Part shown: in pieces, positions 1-6,849 of the stretch
Layout: every line of letters starts with the position of its first letter
Numbering within the stretch: position 1 is the stretch's first letter
DNA from: an uncultured Bacilli bacterium
GTDB lineage: Bacteria; Bacillota_I; Bacilli_A; RF39; UBA660
Assembly (NCBI GenBank): GCA_947599755.1
Contig: CANQFO010000048.1
Span: 1-8,037 of the forward strand
Direction: 5' to 3'
Length of the DNA stretch: 8,037 nt
Position numbers and translations under genes: made by a program
The notes under the pieces: generated by a model
The model's input: only the letters and a program-made list of their open reading frames with translations
What the model was told of the DNA's origin: nothing
The model's database searches: none

Positions 1-350
1 CCTCCCCTAAGCTTAGGAAGTAAAGAGGCATGAACGTTAATACATCCAAACCGAGGAAAATCTAAAATTTCCTTAGGTAAAATTTGCCCATACGCACAAG
101 TAATAATCAAATCTGGATGATACTTAAAAATTTCCTGACAATGATCACGAATTTTCTCTGGTTGAAAAACAGAAATATGATGTTCTAATGCAACTTTTTT
201 AACAGGAGAAAAAAGAACATTTTTATGTCTACCAACCATCCGATCTGGCTGTGTTACAACCAAAACAACAGAATAATTAGAAATTAATCCTTCCAATATT
301 GGAACAGCAAACTCTGGTGTCCCCATAAATAAAACTTTAATATCACTCAT
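1..350 (-). CDS. fmt: Methionyl-tRNA formyltransferase, N-terminal part (runs off window)
   Basis: Fmt transfers a formyl group from 10-formyltetrahydrofolate to Met-tRNA(fMet) in the cytosol, giving the initiator tRNA. I translated the first 116 codons by eye. The protein begins MSDIKVLFMGTPEFAVPIL, the typical Fmt opening. It continues with AYGQILPKEIL (about residues 87-96) and then INVHASLLPKLRG near the window edge. N105 and H107 match the catalytic Asn-x-His of the family; the catalytic Asp and the C-terminal tRNA-binding domain lie outside the window. The ATG at 350 is preceded by AAGGAGG at 8 nt spacing. That site overlaps the stop codon of the upstream 389-residue gene, so translation of the two is probably coupled. 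The usual partner def is not next to it. The gene is truncated only by the window; the visible part shows no frameshift. Confidence 0.96.
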   Translation of the reverse strand, partial: MSDIKVLFMGTPEFAVPILEGLISNYSVVLVVTQPDRMVGRHKNVLFSPVKKVALEHHISVFQPEKIRDHCQEIFKYHPDLIITCAYGQILPKEILDFPRFGCINVHASLLPKLRG

Positions 351-358
351 AAAACATG

Positions 359-365
359 CCTCCTT
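359..365 (-). promoter_or_regulatory. fmt ribosome binding site overlapping upstream stop codon
   Basis: The minus strand reads AAGGAGG, 8 nt before the fmt ATG. Its first two bases belong to the TAA stop of the 389-residue gene (364-366). A terminating ribosome would therefore sit directly on the fmt initiation region. This supports co-transcription and translational coupling. Confidence 0.85.
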
Positions 366-1533
366 ACAACCGATAAAAATAAAAAATAGTAACAATAACT
401 CCTAATGTAATAAGAATTGCACCAAACAATAAAAACCAACTAGCTTTTCCATATGCATTAGAAACAGAGGAAAAAAAGGATTGTTCAGATAAAAAAGAAT
501 CTTGATTAACTTTCGCAAAATTCTTAGAAAAAGAAACTTGCAAATAATTAGGAAAAGAAACAAAACGAATAGCTTCTAATGAAAATGTAGAAAAAGAAAT
601 ATCATGATACCTAGGAGTAAAAATTTTTTCTAAACAATCTCCCAAAGAATCTTTTTGACAACGAGAAAAGAAAAGAGAAAAAGACTCATAGGAATTATCA
701 ACAAAATCTTTTCTAGGAATAAGCATAAGTAAAGGTCTAGAATGTTCTCTATCCAAATACGTCCACTCCTGCTTACAAATAGAAACAATTTTTCCTCGAT
801 CATATTCACTTACCTCTAACTTAGATAAAAATCGATCCAAATTATGAAAACAGCTTTTATAATCACATCGAAAATATGCAGATTTATCTGCCTTAGAAAA
901 AAGTCCATCATAAGAACTAAGTAAAGAAGAAAGATAGCTAGGCGAAGAAAAAGAACGAAGACAAGCCATTAAAAAATCATCAGTAAAAGAAAGATCAGAA
1001 GAAAAATTGGTTTTAAAATAATCAGAAAATCCATATTTTTGTAATATTTTATCAACTTCCAAAAATGGATTCTGACACTGATTTTTATATTCAATATAAT
1101 TTTCTTTCAAGACTTTATCACAATCAACAGGTAAAATTTCACAGAAAAAATAGCCCTGATCAATATACCGTTCATAAATACGTTTTAAAAGCTTTTCTTT
1201 ACTAGATAAACTCTCTACCTCTTTTAATCCCAATTGAAATGAACAAGTCCGACCAATAATTCGATATATTCCATATTGAATATCATGAAAATTATCAATT
1301 CTCTTCATTAATTTACGCACTTGCTTAAAATAATCATCAAAATATTTCATATCATCAATAATGATTTTAAATTTAAATAATGCATCAAAAAAAAGAAACA
1401 ATGGTAAAGACACATCAACAAATAATTGATAATTGAAAGAATCTTCGATTCTTTTATCAAAATATCTAGAATTAAATATAATTTCTTTCATAAAACTAGA
1501 AACATCTTGTCTGACAAAAAAATCATCTAACAT
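364..1533 (-). CDS. Unrecognised 389-residue protein with C-terminal membrane anchor
   Basis: I do not recognise a family. The protein has no N-terminal signal peptide. It has a long soluble-looking region (about 1-360), rich in Phe, Ser, Tyr, Asp and Lys, with ten cysteines, two of them in a C-x4-C-x-H arrangement (C223, C228, H230). It ends with one hydrophobic helix (about 364-386) and a few tail residues (YRL). With no signal sequence, a tail-anchored protein with a cytosolic N-terminal domain is the simplest topology. The ATG at 1533 follows an AAGGTGAT Shine-Dalgarno-like site. It lies 26 nt after the 116-residue gene, and its stop overlaps the fmt ribosome binding site, so it belongs to the priA-fmt unit. 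Its coding strand is unusually pyrimidine-rich compared with its neighbours. No catalytic motif was identified. That the reading frame is a real gene is well supported; its function is unknown. Confidence 0.85.
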   Translation of the reverse strand: MLDDFFVRQDVSSFMKEIIFNSRYFDKRIEDSFNYQLFVDVSLPLFLFFDALFKFKIIIDDMKYFDDYFKQVRKLMKRIDNFHDIQYGIYRIIGRTCSFQLGLKEVESLSSKEKLLKRIYERYIDQGYFFCEILPVDCDKVLKENYIEYKNQCQNPFLEVDKILQKYGFSDYFKTNFSSDLSFTDDFLMACLRSFSSPSYLSSLLSSYDGLFSKADKSAYFRCDYKSCFHNLDRFLSKLEVSEYDRGKIVSICKQEWTYLDREHSRPLLMLIPRKDFVDNSYESFSLFFSRCQKDSLGDCLEKIFTPRYHDISFSTFSLEAIRFVSFPNYLQVSFSKNFAKVNQDSFLSEQSFFSSVSNAYGKASWFLLFGAILITLGVIVTIFYFYRL

Positions 1534-1559
1534 ATTATCACCTTCTTATAAAAACGCTT

Positions 1560-1910
1560 TTATCTCAATTTAGAATAATACTGATAAGCAAAATAAACTA
1601 CTCCAAAAAAAATAAAAATGCCTAAAATAATTAAAATAAATTTTAATATTGGATTATTTTTATCCCAATAATCATCAGTATGAACAGATGCATTATCCAT
1701 AATTTGATCAAATTGATGCTGATTACTCTGATTCACATCATCAAAAGAACTACTATTTTGATCTTGATCCTTAGAATGTAACTCTTCTATATCTTTCTCA
1801 TCAGAAATATCAATAAAAGAATTACCACTATTTTCTTCTTCTAAAGATGACTCATCCTCTATATCTTTTTCCTCCATATCATCCGATAAATTTTGATCAA
1901 AAAATGACAT
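1560..1910 (-). CDS. Unrecognised small acidic protein with C-terminal membrane segment
   Basis: No family was recognised. With the ATG at 1910 the product is 116 residues. Residues 1-85 are extremely acidic and polar: I count 27 Asp/Glu against 4 Lys, with many Ser, Asn and Gln, so the region is probably disordered. A hydrophobic helix follows at about 89-110, then a short tail ending YYSKLR. The start is chosen because AGGAG (1919-1923) is 8 nt before this ATG. The upstream in-frame ATG (1916) is only 2 nt away, and the GTG (1919) overlaps the site itself. The gene lies 40 nt after priA and 26 nt before the 389-residue gene. It therefore looks like an operon partner of that protein, which also ends in a single membrane helix. 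Charges flanking the helix do not settle its orientation. Confidence 0.8.
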   Translation of the reverse strand: MSFFDQNLSDDMEEKDIEDESSLEEENSGNSFIDISDEKDIEELHSKDQDQNSSSFDDVNQSNQHQFDQIMDNASVHTDDYWDKNNPILKFILIILGIFIFFGVVYFAYQYYSKLR

Positions 1911-1918
1911 AATCATCA

Positions 1919-1923
1919 CTCCT
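1919..1923 (-). promoter_or_regulatory. Ribosome binding site deciding the 116-residue gene start
   Basis: AGGAG on the minus strand is 8 nt from the ATG at 1910 and 2 nt from the ATG at 1916. The in-frame GTG at 1919 shares a base with it. Spacing therefore favours the start at 1910 over the longer alternatives. Confidence 0.7.
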
Positions 1924-1950
1924 ATTCTATTAAAAGAATATCATATTTTT

Positions 1951-4122
1951 TTAAAAATGACTAGGATTAAAATCAATATCAATTTTAATTTTAGAATTAC
2001 TCTTATAATGATCTAATATTTTTTCTAAAACAAAAGATAAATCTTTTTCTTTTTTATACTTTAAAATAATCCCATATCGATAATTTTTTTTCACTTTAAA
2101 AATAGAACAAGGAGAAGGTCCCAAGATAATTGTATGAGAAAAATTTCTTTCCATAGAACGTTTAATTTTATTTGCCTCAATTTGCAAATAATTAGGATCA
2201 CATCCACTAATACGAATAGAACAAAGATAATAAAATGGCGGATATTTCAATACACGTCGAAGTTGCATTTCTCTTCGATAGAATCCTAAATAATCATGTT
2301 GCTTTGCATAAAAAATAGCATAGTGTTGAGGATTATAAGTCTGGATAATAACTTCCCCTGTTTTAGTGCTTCTTCCACTCCTACCAGCAACTTGAGAAAG
2401 AAGAGAAAACGTATTTTCACTACTTCTAAAATCAGGAATATTTAACCCAGTATCTGCATTAATAACACCAACCAAAGTTACATTATCAAAATCAAGTCCC
2501 TTTGCAACCATTTGAGTACCAAGTAAAATATCATATTCATGTCGTTGAAAAGCAAGAATCATTTTTGCATGCATCCCTTTTCGACTAGTAGTATCAAAAT
2601 CCATTCTCAAAATTTTATAAGAAGGAAAAATATTTTGTAACTCTTCTTCAACCTTTTCCGTACCAACACCTAAATCACAAACAGAATGTTCAAAACATTT
2701 TGGACATTGCTCATATACTTTAGTACCATATCCACAATAATGACATCTCATAGTATGACTACTTTTATGATAAGTTAAAGTAATATCACAATTTGGACAT
2801 TTAAAAGTATATCCACAATTTTTACAAGTAACAAAAGAAGAATATCCCCGTCGATTAAGAAGTAAAATAACCTGTTCATGCCTTTCTAATCTAGAAGAAA
2901 TTGCTTGAATTAAAGGAGTTGAAAAATGCCCTTTCATCTTTCTAATTTCATCATTCATATCAATAATACGAACAAGAGGTAAACTTTTCCCATTAACTCG
3001 TTTAGGTAAAGAAAGTAAATGAAAAACTCCCTTTTCAGCTCTAGCCATAACCTCTAATGAAGGAGTAGCACTCCCCAAAATAACCGGACATTGATGATAT
3101 TTCCCCCTAAGAATAGCAATATCTCTGGCATGATATCTTGGATTAGCATCGTCCTGTTTATAAGAATCACTATGTTCTTCATCCATAATAATAATACCAA
3201 GATCAAAAACAGGAGCAAATATAGCACTTCTAGCACCAATAACAATTTTAGCATCTCCCCTAACAATTCTTCTCCATTCATCATATTTTTCCCCTTCCGA
3301 TAAAGCAGAATGAAAAAGAGCAATCAAATCACCAAATCGACACTGAAAACGTTCTACCATTTGAGGAGTAAGACTTATCTCTGGAACCAAAAAAATCGCT
3401 GTTTTTCCTTGCTTTAATACCAAATCAATTAATTCCATATAAACCTCTGTTTTTCCACTACCTGTAACCCCATAAAGTAAATAAACAGCATGCTGAAAAA
3501 GATTTACTTGATTAACAACTTTTCTTTGATCATCAGTTAATTCTTTAACCTTTTTAATCGAAGAAATATAATGAATACGATAATGTTCCCTCATTTCCTG
3601 AATCAAAATTCCTTTTTTAATCAAAGTAGAAAGACTAGATCTAGAAATATCCATCAATTCCTTTTTTAAAACAAAATTTTTTGTTCTACATAACTCAATA
3701 ATTTGCTTTTGCTTATCAGAAAAAGAAAAAGTAGTAAGATCAAAATCAGCTAATCGATAATAAATATCCATTTTTTTTCGAATCAACGTACCTTTCTTAG
3801 CCTTTAATGCTTTTGGTAACATCACTTGATAGCAACTAATTAAAGTAGACAAAGTATCTTCTTTCATTTTTTTACCAAGATCCAATAATTCCTGATTTAA
3901 AACAATTTCATCATCTACAACATCCATAACTTCCTTTAAATCAGAATAAGAATTCAAAAAATCTTTAATTTCCAATACAAACCCTTCCAAAGTTTGCCTA
4001 CCAAAAGGAACCAATACACGAATACCTAATTGAATTTTTTCTTCCAAACATTGAGGAACTAAATAATCAAAAATACGATCAATGTTTTTATTAGACAATT
4101 CTACCAAAACACCAACTACCAA
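1951..4122 (-). CDS. priA: Primosomal replication restart helicase PriA
   Basis: PriA is a 3'-to-5' superfamily 2 helicase that recognises stalled or D-loop forks and reloads the replicative helicase. The 723-residue protein matches the family length and is intact. The N-terminal DNA-binding region (about 1-105) opens with VGVLVELSNKNIDRIFDYLVP. The Walker A is GVTGSGKT (218-225), the Walker B is DEEH (314-317), and motif III is GSATPS (350-355). Eight zinc-ligand cysteines follow in four pairs: 433/436, 442/445, 460/463 and 473/476. The helicase motif QVAGRSGR is at 577-584. The start is a TTG with GGAGGT 8 nt upstream, and no in-frame ATG is better placed. It is the first gene of a unit with its own promoter and is separated from rseP by a terminator. 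In Bacillus-type genomes priA is followed by def and fmt; here two unknown genes lie between priA and fmt. Confidence 0.98.
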   Translation of the reverse strand: MVVGVLVELSNKNIDRIFDYLVPQCLEEKIQLGIRVLVPFGRQTLEGFVLEIKDFLNSYSDLKEVMDVVDDEIVLNQELLDLGKKMKEDTLSTLISCYQVMLPKALKAKKGTLIRKKMDIYYRLADFDLTTFSFSDKQKQIIELCRTKNFVLKKELMDISRSSLSTLIKKGILIQEMREHYRIHYISSIKKVKELTDDQRKVVNQVNLFQHAVYLLYGVTGSGKTEVYMELIDLVLKQGKTAIFLVPEISLTPQMVERFQCRFGDLIALFHSALSEGEKYDEWRRIVRGDAKIVIGARSAIFAPVFDLGIIIMDEEHSDSYKQDDANPRYHARDIAILRGKYHQCPVILGSATPSLEVMARAEKGVFHLLSLPKRVNGKSLPLVRIIDMNDEIRKMKGHFSTPLIQAISSRLERHEQVILLLNRRGYSSFVTCKNCGYTFKCPNCDITLTYHKSSHTMRCHYCGYGTKVYEQCPKCFEHSVCDLGVGTEKVEEELQNIFPSYKILRMDFDTTSRKGMHAKMILAFQRHEYDILLGTQMVAKGLDFDNVTLVGVINADTGLNIPDFRSSENTFSLLSQVAGRSGRSTKTGEVIIQTYNPQHYAIFYAKQHDYLGFYRREMQLRRVLKYPPFYYLCSIRISGCDPNYLQIEANKIKRSMERNFSHTIILGPSPCSIFKVKKNYRYGIILKYKKEKDLSFVLEKILDHYKSNSKIKIDIDFNPSHF

Positions 4123-4130
4123 ATAAAAAC

Positions 4131-4136
4131 ACCTCC
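4131..4136 (-). promoter_or_regulatory. Ribosome binding site supporting the priA TTG start
   Basis: GGAGGT on the minus strand lies 8 nt before the TTG at 4122. The nearby GTG is out of frame, so TTG is the best-supported initiation codon. A rare start codon may keep PriA synthesis low. Confidence 0.8.
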
Positions 4137-4146
4137 ATTCAATTTA

Positions 4147-4175
4147 ATTATACCAAAAAAAAAGAAAAATTCGAA
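4147..4175 (-). promoter_or_regulatory. Extended -10 promoter for the priA unit
   Basis: The minus strand has TATAAT (4147-4152) immediately preceded by TGG, giving the extended -10 form TGnTATAAT. A weak -35 match, TTCGAA (4170-4175), lies 17 nt further up across a T-rich spacer. Transcription would start near 4140, leaving a leader of only about 18 nt that consists mainly of the ribosome binding site. The promoter follows the rseP terminator directly, as expected for a new transcription unit. Confidence 0.7.
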
Positions 4176-4190
4176 AAAAGATAATAAAAC

Positions 4191-4216
4191 AAAAAAAGCA
4201 TTCAAAACAGAATGCT
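4191..4216 (-). terminator. Rho-independent terminator after rseP
   Basis: On the minus strand AGCATTC (4210-4216) pairs perfectly with GAATGCT (4197-4203) around a six-base loop. A run of T's follows. It begins 2 nt after the rseP TGA stop codon and ends the uppS-cdsA-rseP unit. Confidence 0.9.
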
Positions 4217-4218
4217 AA

Positions 4219-5271
4219 TCAAAATAATCTCAAAATATCATTAAAAGTAATCACAATCATAAGTAACATTAACAAAAATAATCCAATCGTATGAATCTTA
4301 TTTTCAAGCTCAGGACTAACAGGAGAGCCTTTTATCTTTTCAATAATAATAAATAAAATATGTCCTCCATCAAAAGCAGGTAATGGAAGTAAATTAATAA
4401 ATCCAACATTAATACTCAAAAAAGAAATTAAATATAAAATACTAGCAATTCCCGCCTTACGTTGTTCACCAACAACAGAATAAATTCCAACAGGACCACT
4501 CAATTGATTTAACTTAATTCCACCAGTAAACAAAGCACCTACAGTAACTGCCATTTGTTTAAAAATAGAACCCGTTTTTCTAACTGTATAAATTACTGAA
4601 TTAACAAATCCCGTACGTTTTTTCTGCTGAATTCCAATACCATACCGATAAACAGTATGACCATTTTCTTTAACTTTCTTTGGTTTAACAGAATAAATTT
4701 TCTCATATTGATTATTTTTAAGGACTTGAATAGAAGCCTTAGCAGTTGGATCAGCAATAGCTAAATATAAAGAAATATCATCACTAGTAGAAACAGAATG
4801 TCCATTAATAGAAGTAATAACATCCCCTTTTTGCAATCCAACAAGCATAGCAGGAGAATCTTTTTCTACAGAAGAAATAATTGGATCTAAAGAAGTACCC
4901 CCAAAAACAAGAGCGATAAAAAATAAAATTAAAATAGCAGAAATAAAATTATTACCAGCTCCAAAAAACATAATCAAAAATCGCTCAAAACAAGATTTAT
5001 TTTGTAATCTACGATCTTTAGGAATCTTTTTTAATTCATCATCAGAAACATCTTCACCTGCCAACTGACAAAATCCACCAATAGGAATAGCACGAATCGT
5101 ATACTCCGTTTCTTTCCCTTTTTTACTAAATATCTTAGGTCCCATTCCAATCGCAAATTCATAAACATAAACCCCAGTAATTTTAGCAAAGGTAAAATGA
5201 CCAAATTCATGAATAAATACAATAAATCCCAAAATAAAAATAAACAAAATAATATTAATCAAAATAGACAT
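4219..5271 (-). CDS. rseP: Site-2 intramembrane metalloprotease RseP/RasP
   Basis: This is a membrane zinc protease that cleaves transmembrane segments of anti-sigma factors, cell-division proteins and leftover signal peptides. The 350-residue protein has the family architecture. The first membrane helix carries the zinc motif HEFGH (21-25). A GGFCQLAGED loop follows (65-74), then a second helix (about 108-124). One PDZ domain spans about 131-198, with the usual VGLQKGDVITSING pattern. LSGPVGI is at 257-263. The third-ligand motif is NLLPLPAFDGGH (293-304, D301), and a last helix spans about 328-345. One deviation is GAGNNF (104-109), where the family usually has a GP-x-x-NF motif. The ATG follows AGGAGG at 7 nt, which overlaps the cdsA stop. 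The gene ends with TGA. In many Firmicutes dxr lies between cdsA and rseP; here it is absent. Confidence 0.97.
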   Translation of the reverse strand: MSILINIILFIFILGFIVFIHEFGHFTFAKITGVYVYEFAIGMGPKIFSKKGKETEYTIRAIPIGGFCQLAGEDVSDDELKKIPKDRRLQNKSCFERFLIMFFGAGNNFISAILILFFIALVFGGTSLDPIISSVEKDSPAMLVGLQKGDVITSINGHSVSTSDDISLYLAIADPTAKASIQVLKNNQYEKIYSVKPKKVKENGHTVYRYGIGIQQKKRTGFVNSVIYTVRKTGSIFKQMAVTVGALFTGGIKLNQLSGPVGIYSVVGEQRKAGIASILYLISFLSINVGFINLLPLPAFDGGHILFIIIEKIKGSPVSPELENKIHTIGLFLLMLLMIVITFNDILRLF

Positions 5272-5278
5272 AACTACA

Positions 5279-5284
5279 CCTCCT
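5279..5284 (-). promoter_or_regulatory. rseP ribosome binding site overlapping the cdsA stop
   Basis: AGGAGG lies 7 nt before the rseP ATG and shares bases with the cdsA TAG (5283-5285). Translation of the two membrane proteins is probably coupled. Confidence 0.8.
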
Positions 5285-6077
5285 ATATAATTCCAAATAC
5301 AAGAATAAATGCTAATACAACAAAAATCAAACTATCTAATCGATCTAAAATTCCACCATGACCAGGAATTAAACGAGAAAAATCTTTTTTCTGATAATAT
5401 CTTTTAATAGAAGAAAAAACTAAATCTCCTAATTGACCAATTAAAGATAAAAATAAAGTAACAAAAATTAACAGTACTAAAGAAATACTAGGATTAATAA
5501 CAGTAATATAAAAACAAGTTGCTACAAAAACTCCCATAAAAGTACCACCAATTAATCCTTCAACAGTTTTTTTAGGAGAAACTTCAGGAATCAATTTATG
5601 TTGTCCAACAAGCATTCCCGTAAATAAAGCAAAGGTATCAGTAATCGTAGTAATCAATAATAAATATATGAGATAAACAATAGAAAAATTACGAATAAGA
5701 GTTAATAAATTAAAACTAATACCAATAAACAAAATAGAACCTATACAAAAAAAGGCATCATTTAAATTATATTGATTATGGTGATAATAAAACACCATCG
5801 GCGCTAAAAATAATAATAAAATAAGGGATAAAATTCTAAAATGAAGAAAATATGAACCAGTAGAAAGATGATTCATAGAAATCAAAATAACAAACAAATA
5901 AGCAAATAATTTTAAAAATAAAGGAATTTCTTTTTTTGCCTCTCGAATATGAATTAATTCATACAAAGAAAACACAGATAAAATAGACATAAATACAGAA
6001 AAAGCCTTTCCACCAACTACCAAAAAAGGAATAAAAATTGCAATTAAAAATATTGCACTCAAAACTCTTGTTTTCAT
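5283..6077 (-). CDS. cdsA: Phosphatidate cytidylyltransferase (CDP-diacylglycerol synthase)
   Basis: CdsA condenses CTP with phosphatidic acid to form CDP-diacylglycerol, the precursor of phosphatidylglycerol and cardiolipin. It acts in the cytoplasmic membrane. The 264-residue protein is almost entirely hydrophobic helices (about eight). It carries the C-terminal family signature at about 222-248: SSIKRYYQKKD, then PGHGGILDRLD with its Asp residues. Earlier conserved pieces are SPKKTVEG (167-174) and GQLGDL (214-219). The length is normal. It starts 3 nt after uppS, and its GGAGGTTAA ribosome binding site is formed by the last two Gly codons and the stop of uppS, so the two are translationally coupled. 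The uppS-cdsA pairing is conserved widely in bacteria and links cell-wall carrier and phospholipid synthesis. Confidence 0.97.
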   Translation of the reverse strand: MKTRVLSAIFLIAIFIPFLVVGGKAFSVFMSILSVFSLYELIHIREAKKEIPLFLKLFAYLFVILISMNHLSTGSYFLHFRILSLILLLFLAPMVFYYHHNQYNLNDAFFCIGSILFIGISFNLLTLIRNFSIVYLIYLLLITTITDTFALFTGMLVGQHKLIPEVSPKKTVEGLIGGTFMGVFVATCFYITVINPSISLVLLIFVTLFLSLIGQLGDLVFSSIKRYYQKKDFSRLIPGHGGILDRLDSLIFVVLAFILVFGII

Positions 6078-6080
6078 AAT

Positions 6081-6785
6081 TTAACCTCCAAATTTCCTTG
6101 TTCTTTGATTAAATTCTAAAATTGCTTGATCAAAAGCAGATTCTGAAAAATCAGGAAAATAAGTCTTAACAAAATAAAACTCTGTGTAACTAGATTGATA
6201 CAACATAAAATTACTAATCCTACATTCTCCACTAGTTCGAATAACTAAATCAAGTGGCGGTAAATTTTGATACAAATTAGCTTGAACATAATTAGTATCA
6301 ATTTCATCTAAAGAAACTTTCCCTTGTTGATAAAGTAAACATGTTTTCTTAACCATATCAACAATCTCACTTTGTCCTCCATAATTAAGACAAATATTAA
6401 GAACACAACCATCACACTCAGAAGATCGAGAACTAATCACATCCATAGCATCCAAAACTTTTTTTGGTAAAGGATCCCTTCTTCCAGAAAAAACAACTTT
6501 AATGTTTTGATCAAGAATTGTTTGAAATTCTTTAGTAAATAAAGTAACAAACAAATCCATTAAAAATTTTACCTCTTTTTTTTCACGTTTAAAATTTTCA
6601 GTTGAAAATGCATACAAAGAAATATAAGAAACACCTACTTCTTTCATATGAATGCAAAGTTTTTTTAAGTTATCAGCACCAGCACGATGTCCTTGACTAC
6701 GCGTAAGCCCATGTTGAATAGCCCAACGACCATTACCATCCATAATAATTCCAACATGCTTAGGGATAGTTAATTGTTCTTCCAT
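6081..6785 (-). CDS. uppS: Undecaprenyl diphosphate synthase (cis-prenyltransferase)
   Basis: UppS adds eight isopentenyl units in cis to farnesyl diphosphate. The product is the C55 carrier for peptidoglycan and other wall polymers, and the enzyme is a membrane-associated cytosolic homodimer. The 234-residue protein has the whole motif set. HVGIIMDGNGRWA holds catalytic D16, followed by GHRAG (32-36), SLYAFSTENFKR (56-67), LNYGGQSEIVDM (133-144) and LDLVIRTSGECRISNF (178-193). The last carries the Arg and Ser residues that bind the isopentenyl diphosphate. It is slightly shorter than many homologues (about 250) but complete. The ATG at 6785 has GTGAGGT 6 nt upstream. It heads the uppS-cdsA-rseP unit directly after the khpA terminator. 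The usual upstream neighbour frr is not here. Confidence 0.98.
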   Translation of the reverse strand: MEEQLTIPKHVGIIMDGNGRWAIQHGLTRSQGHRAGADNLKKLCIHMKEVGVSYISLYAFSTENFKREKKEVKFLMDLFVTLFTKEFQTILDQNIKVVFSGRRDPLPKKVLDAMDVISSRSSECDGCVLNICLNYGGQSEIVDMVKKTCLLYQQGKVSLDEIDTNYVQANLYQNLPPLDLVIRTSGECRISNFMLYQSSYTEFYFVKTYFPDFSESAFDQAILEFNQRTRKFGG

Positions 6786-6807
6786 AATTTTACCTCACTA
6801 TAGGAAT

Positions 6808-6813
6808 ATTATA
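6808..6813 (-). promoter_or_regulatory. Candidate -10 element for the uppS unit
   Basis: The minus strand reads TATAAT here, followed by a short leader (start near 6801) to the uppS ATG. No convincing -35 box is present: the bases 17 nt upstream (TTCCTT) match poorly and fall inside the khpA terminator. The position between a terminator and a new gene supports it, but the hexamer alone is weak evidence in such AT-rich DNA. Confidence 0.45.
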
Positions 6814-6825
6814 TAATAAATATCC

Positions 6826-6849
6826 AAAAAAAGGAAGTCTAGACTTCCT
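6826..6849 (-). terminator. Rho-independent terminator after khpA
   Basis: A perfect 18-nt palindrome (6832-6849, AGGAAGTCTAGACTTCCT) is followed on the minus strand by a T run reaching down to 6826. The first AG of the palindrome is the end of the khpA TAG stop codon, so the hairpin starts inside the gene's own stop. No T tract follows on the plus strand, so it works in one direction only. Confidence 0.9.

Noticed and set aside
3091..3303. Plus-strand open frame of 70 codons inside priA
   Set aside because: It lies fully inside the well-supported priA helicase domain on the other strand, has a low-complexity product and no supporting context.
3054..3323. Second minus-strand frame of 89 codons within priA
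   Set aside because: It is a shadow in another frame of priA motif regions, hydrophobic by codon composition, with no gene-like start context.
5031..5222. Minus-strand frame of 63 codons within rseP
   Set aside because: It overlaps the conserved zinc-motif part of rseP in another frame, so it is not a separate gene.
6219..6236. Cys188 in the UppS RTSGE-x-R motif as an active-site change
   Set aside because: The position is variable in the family (various residues occur), and all catalytic and binding residues around it are kept.
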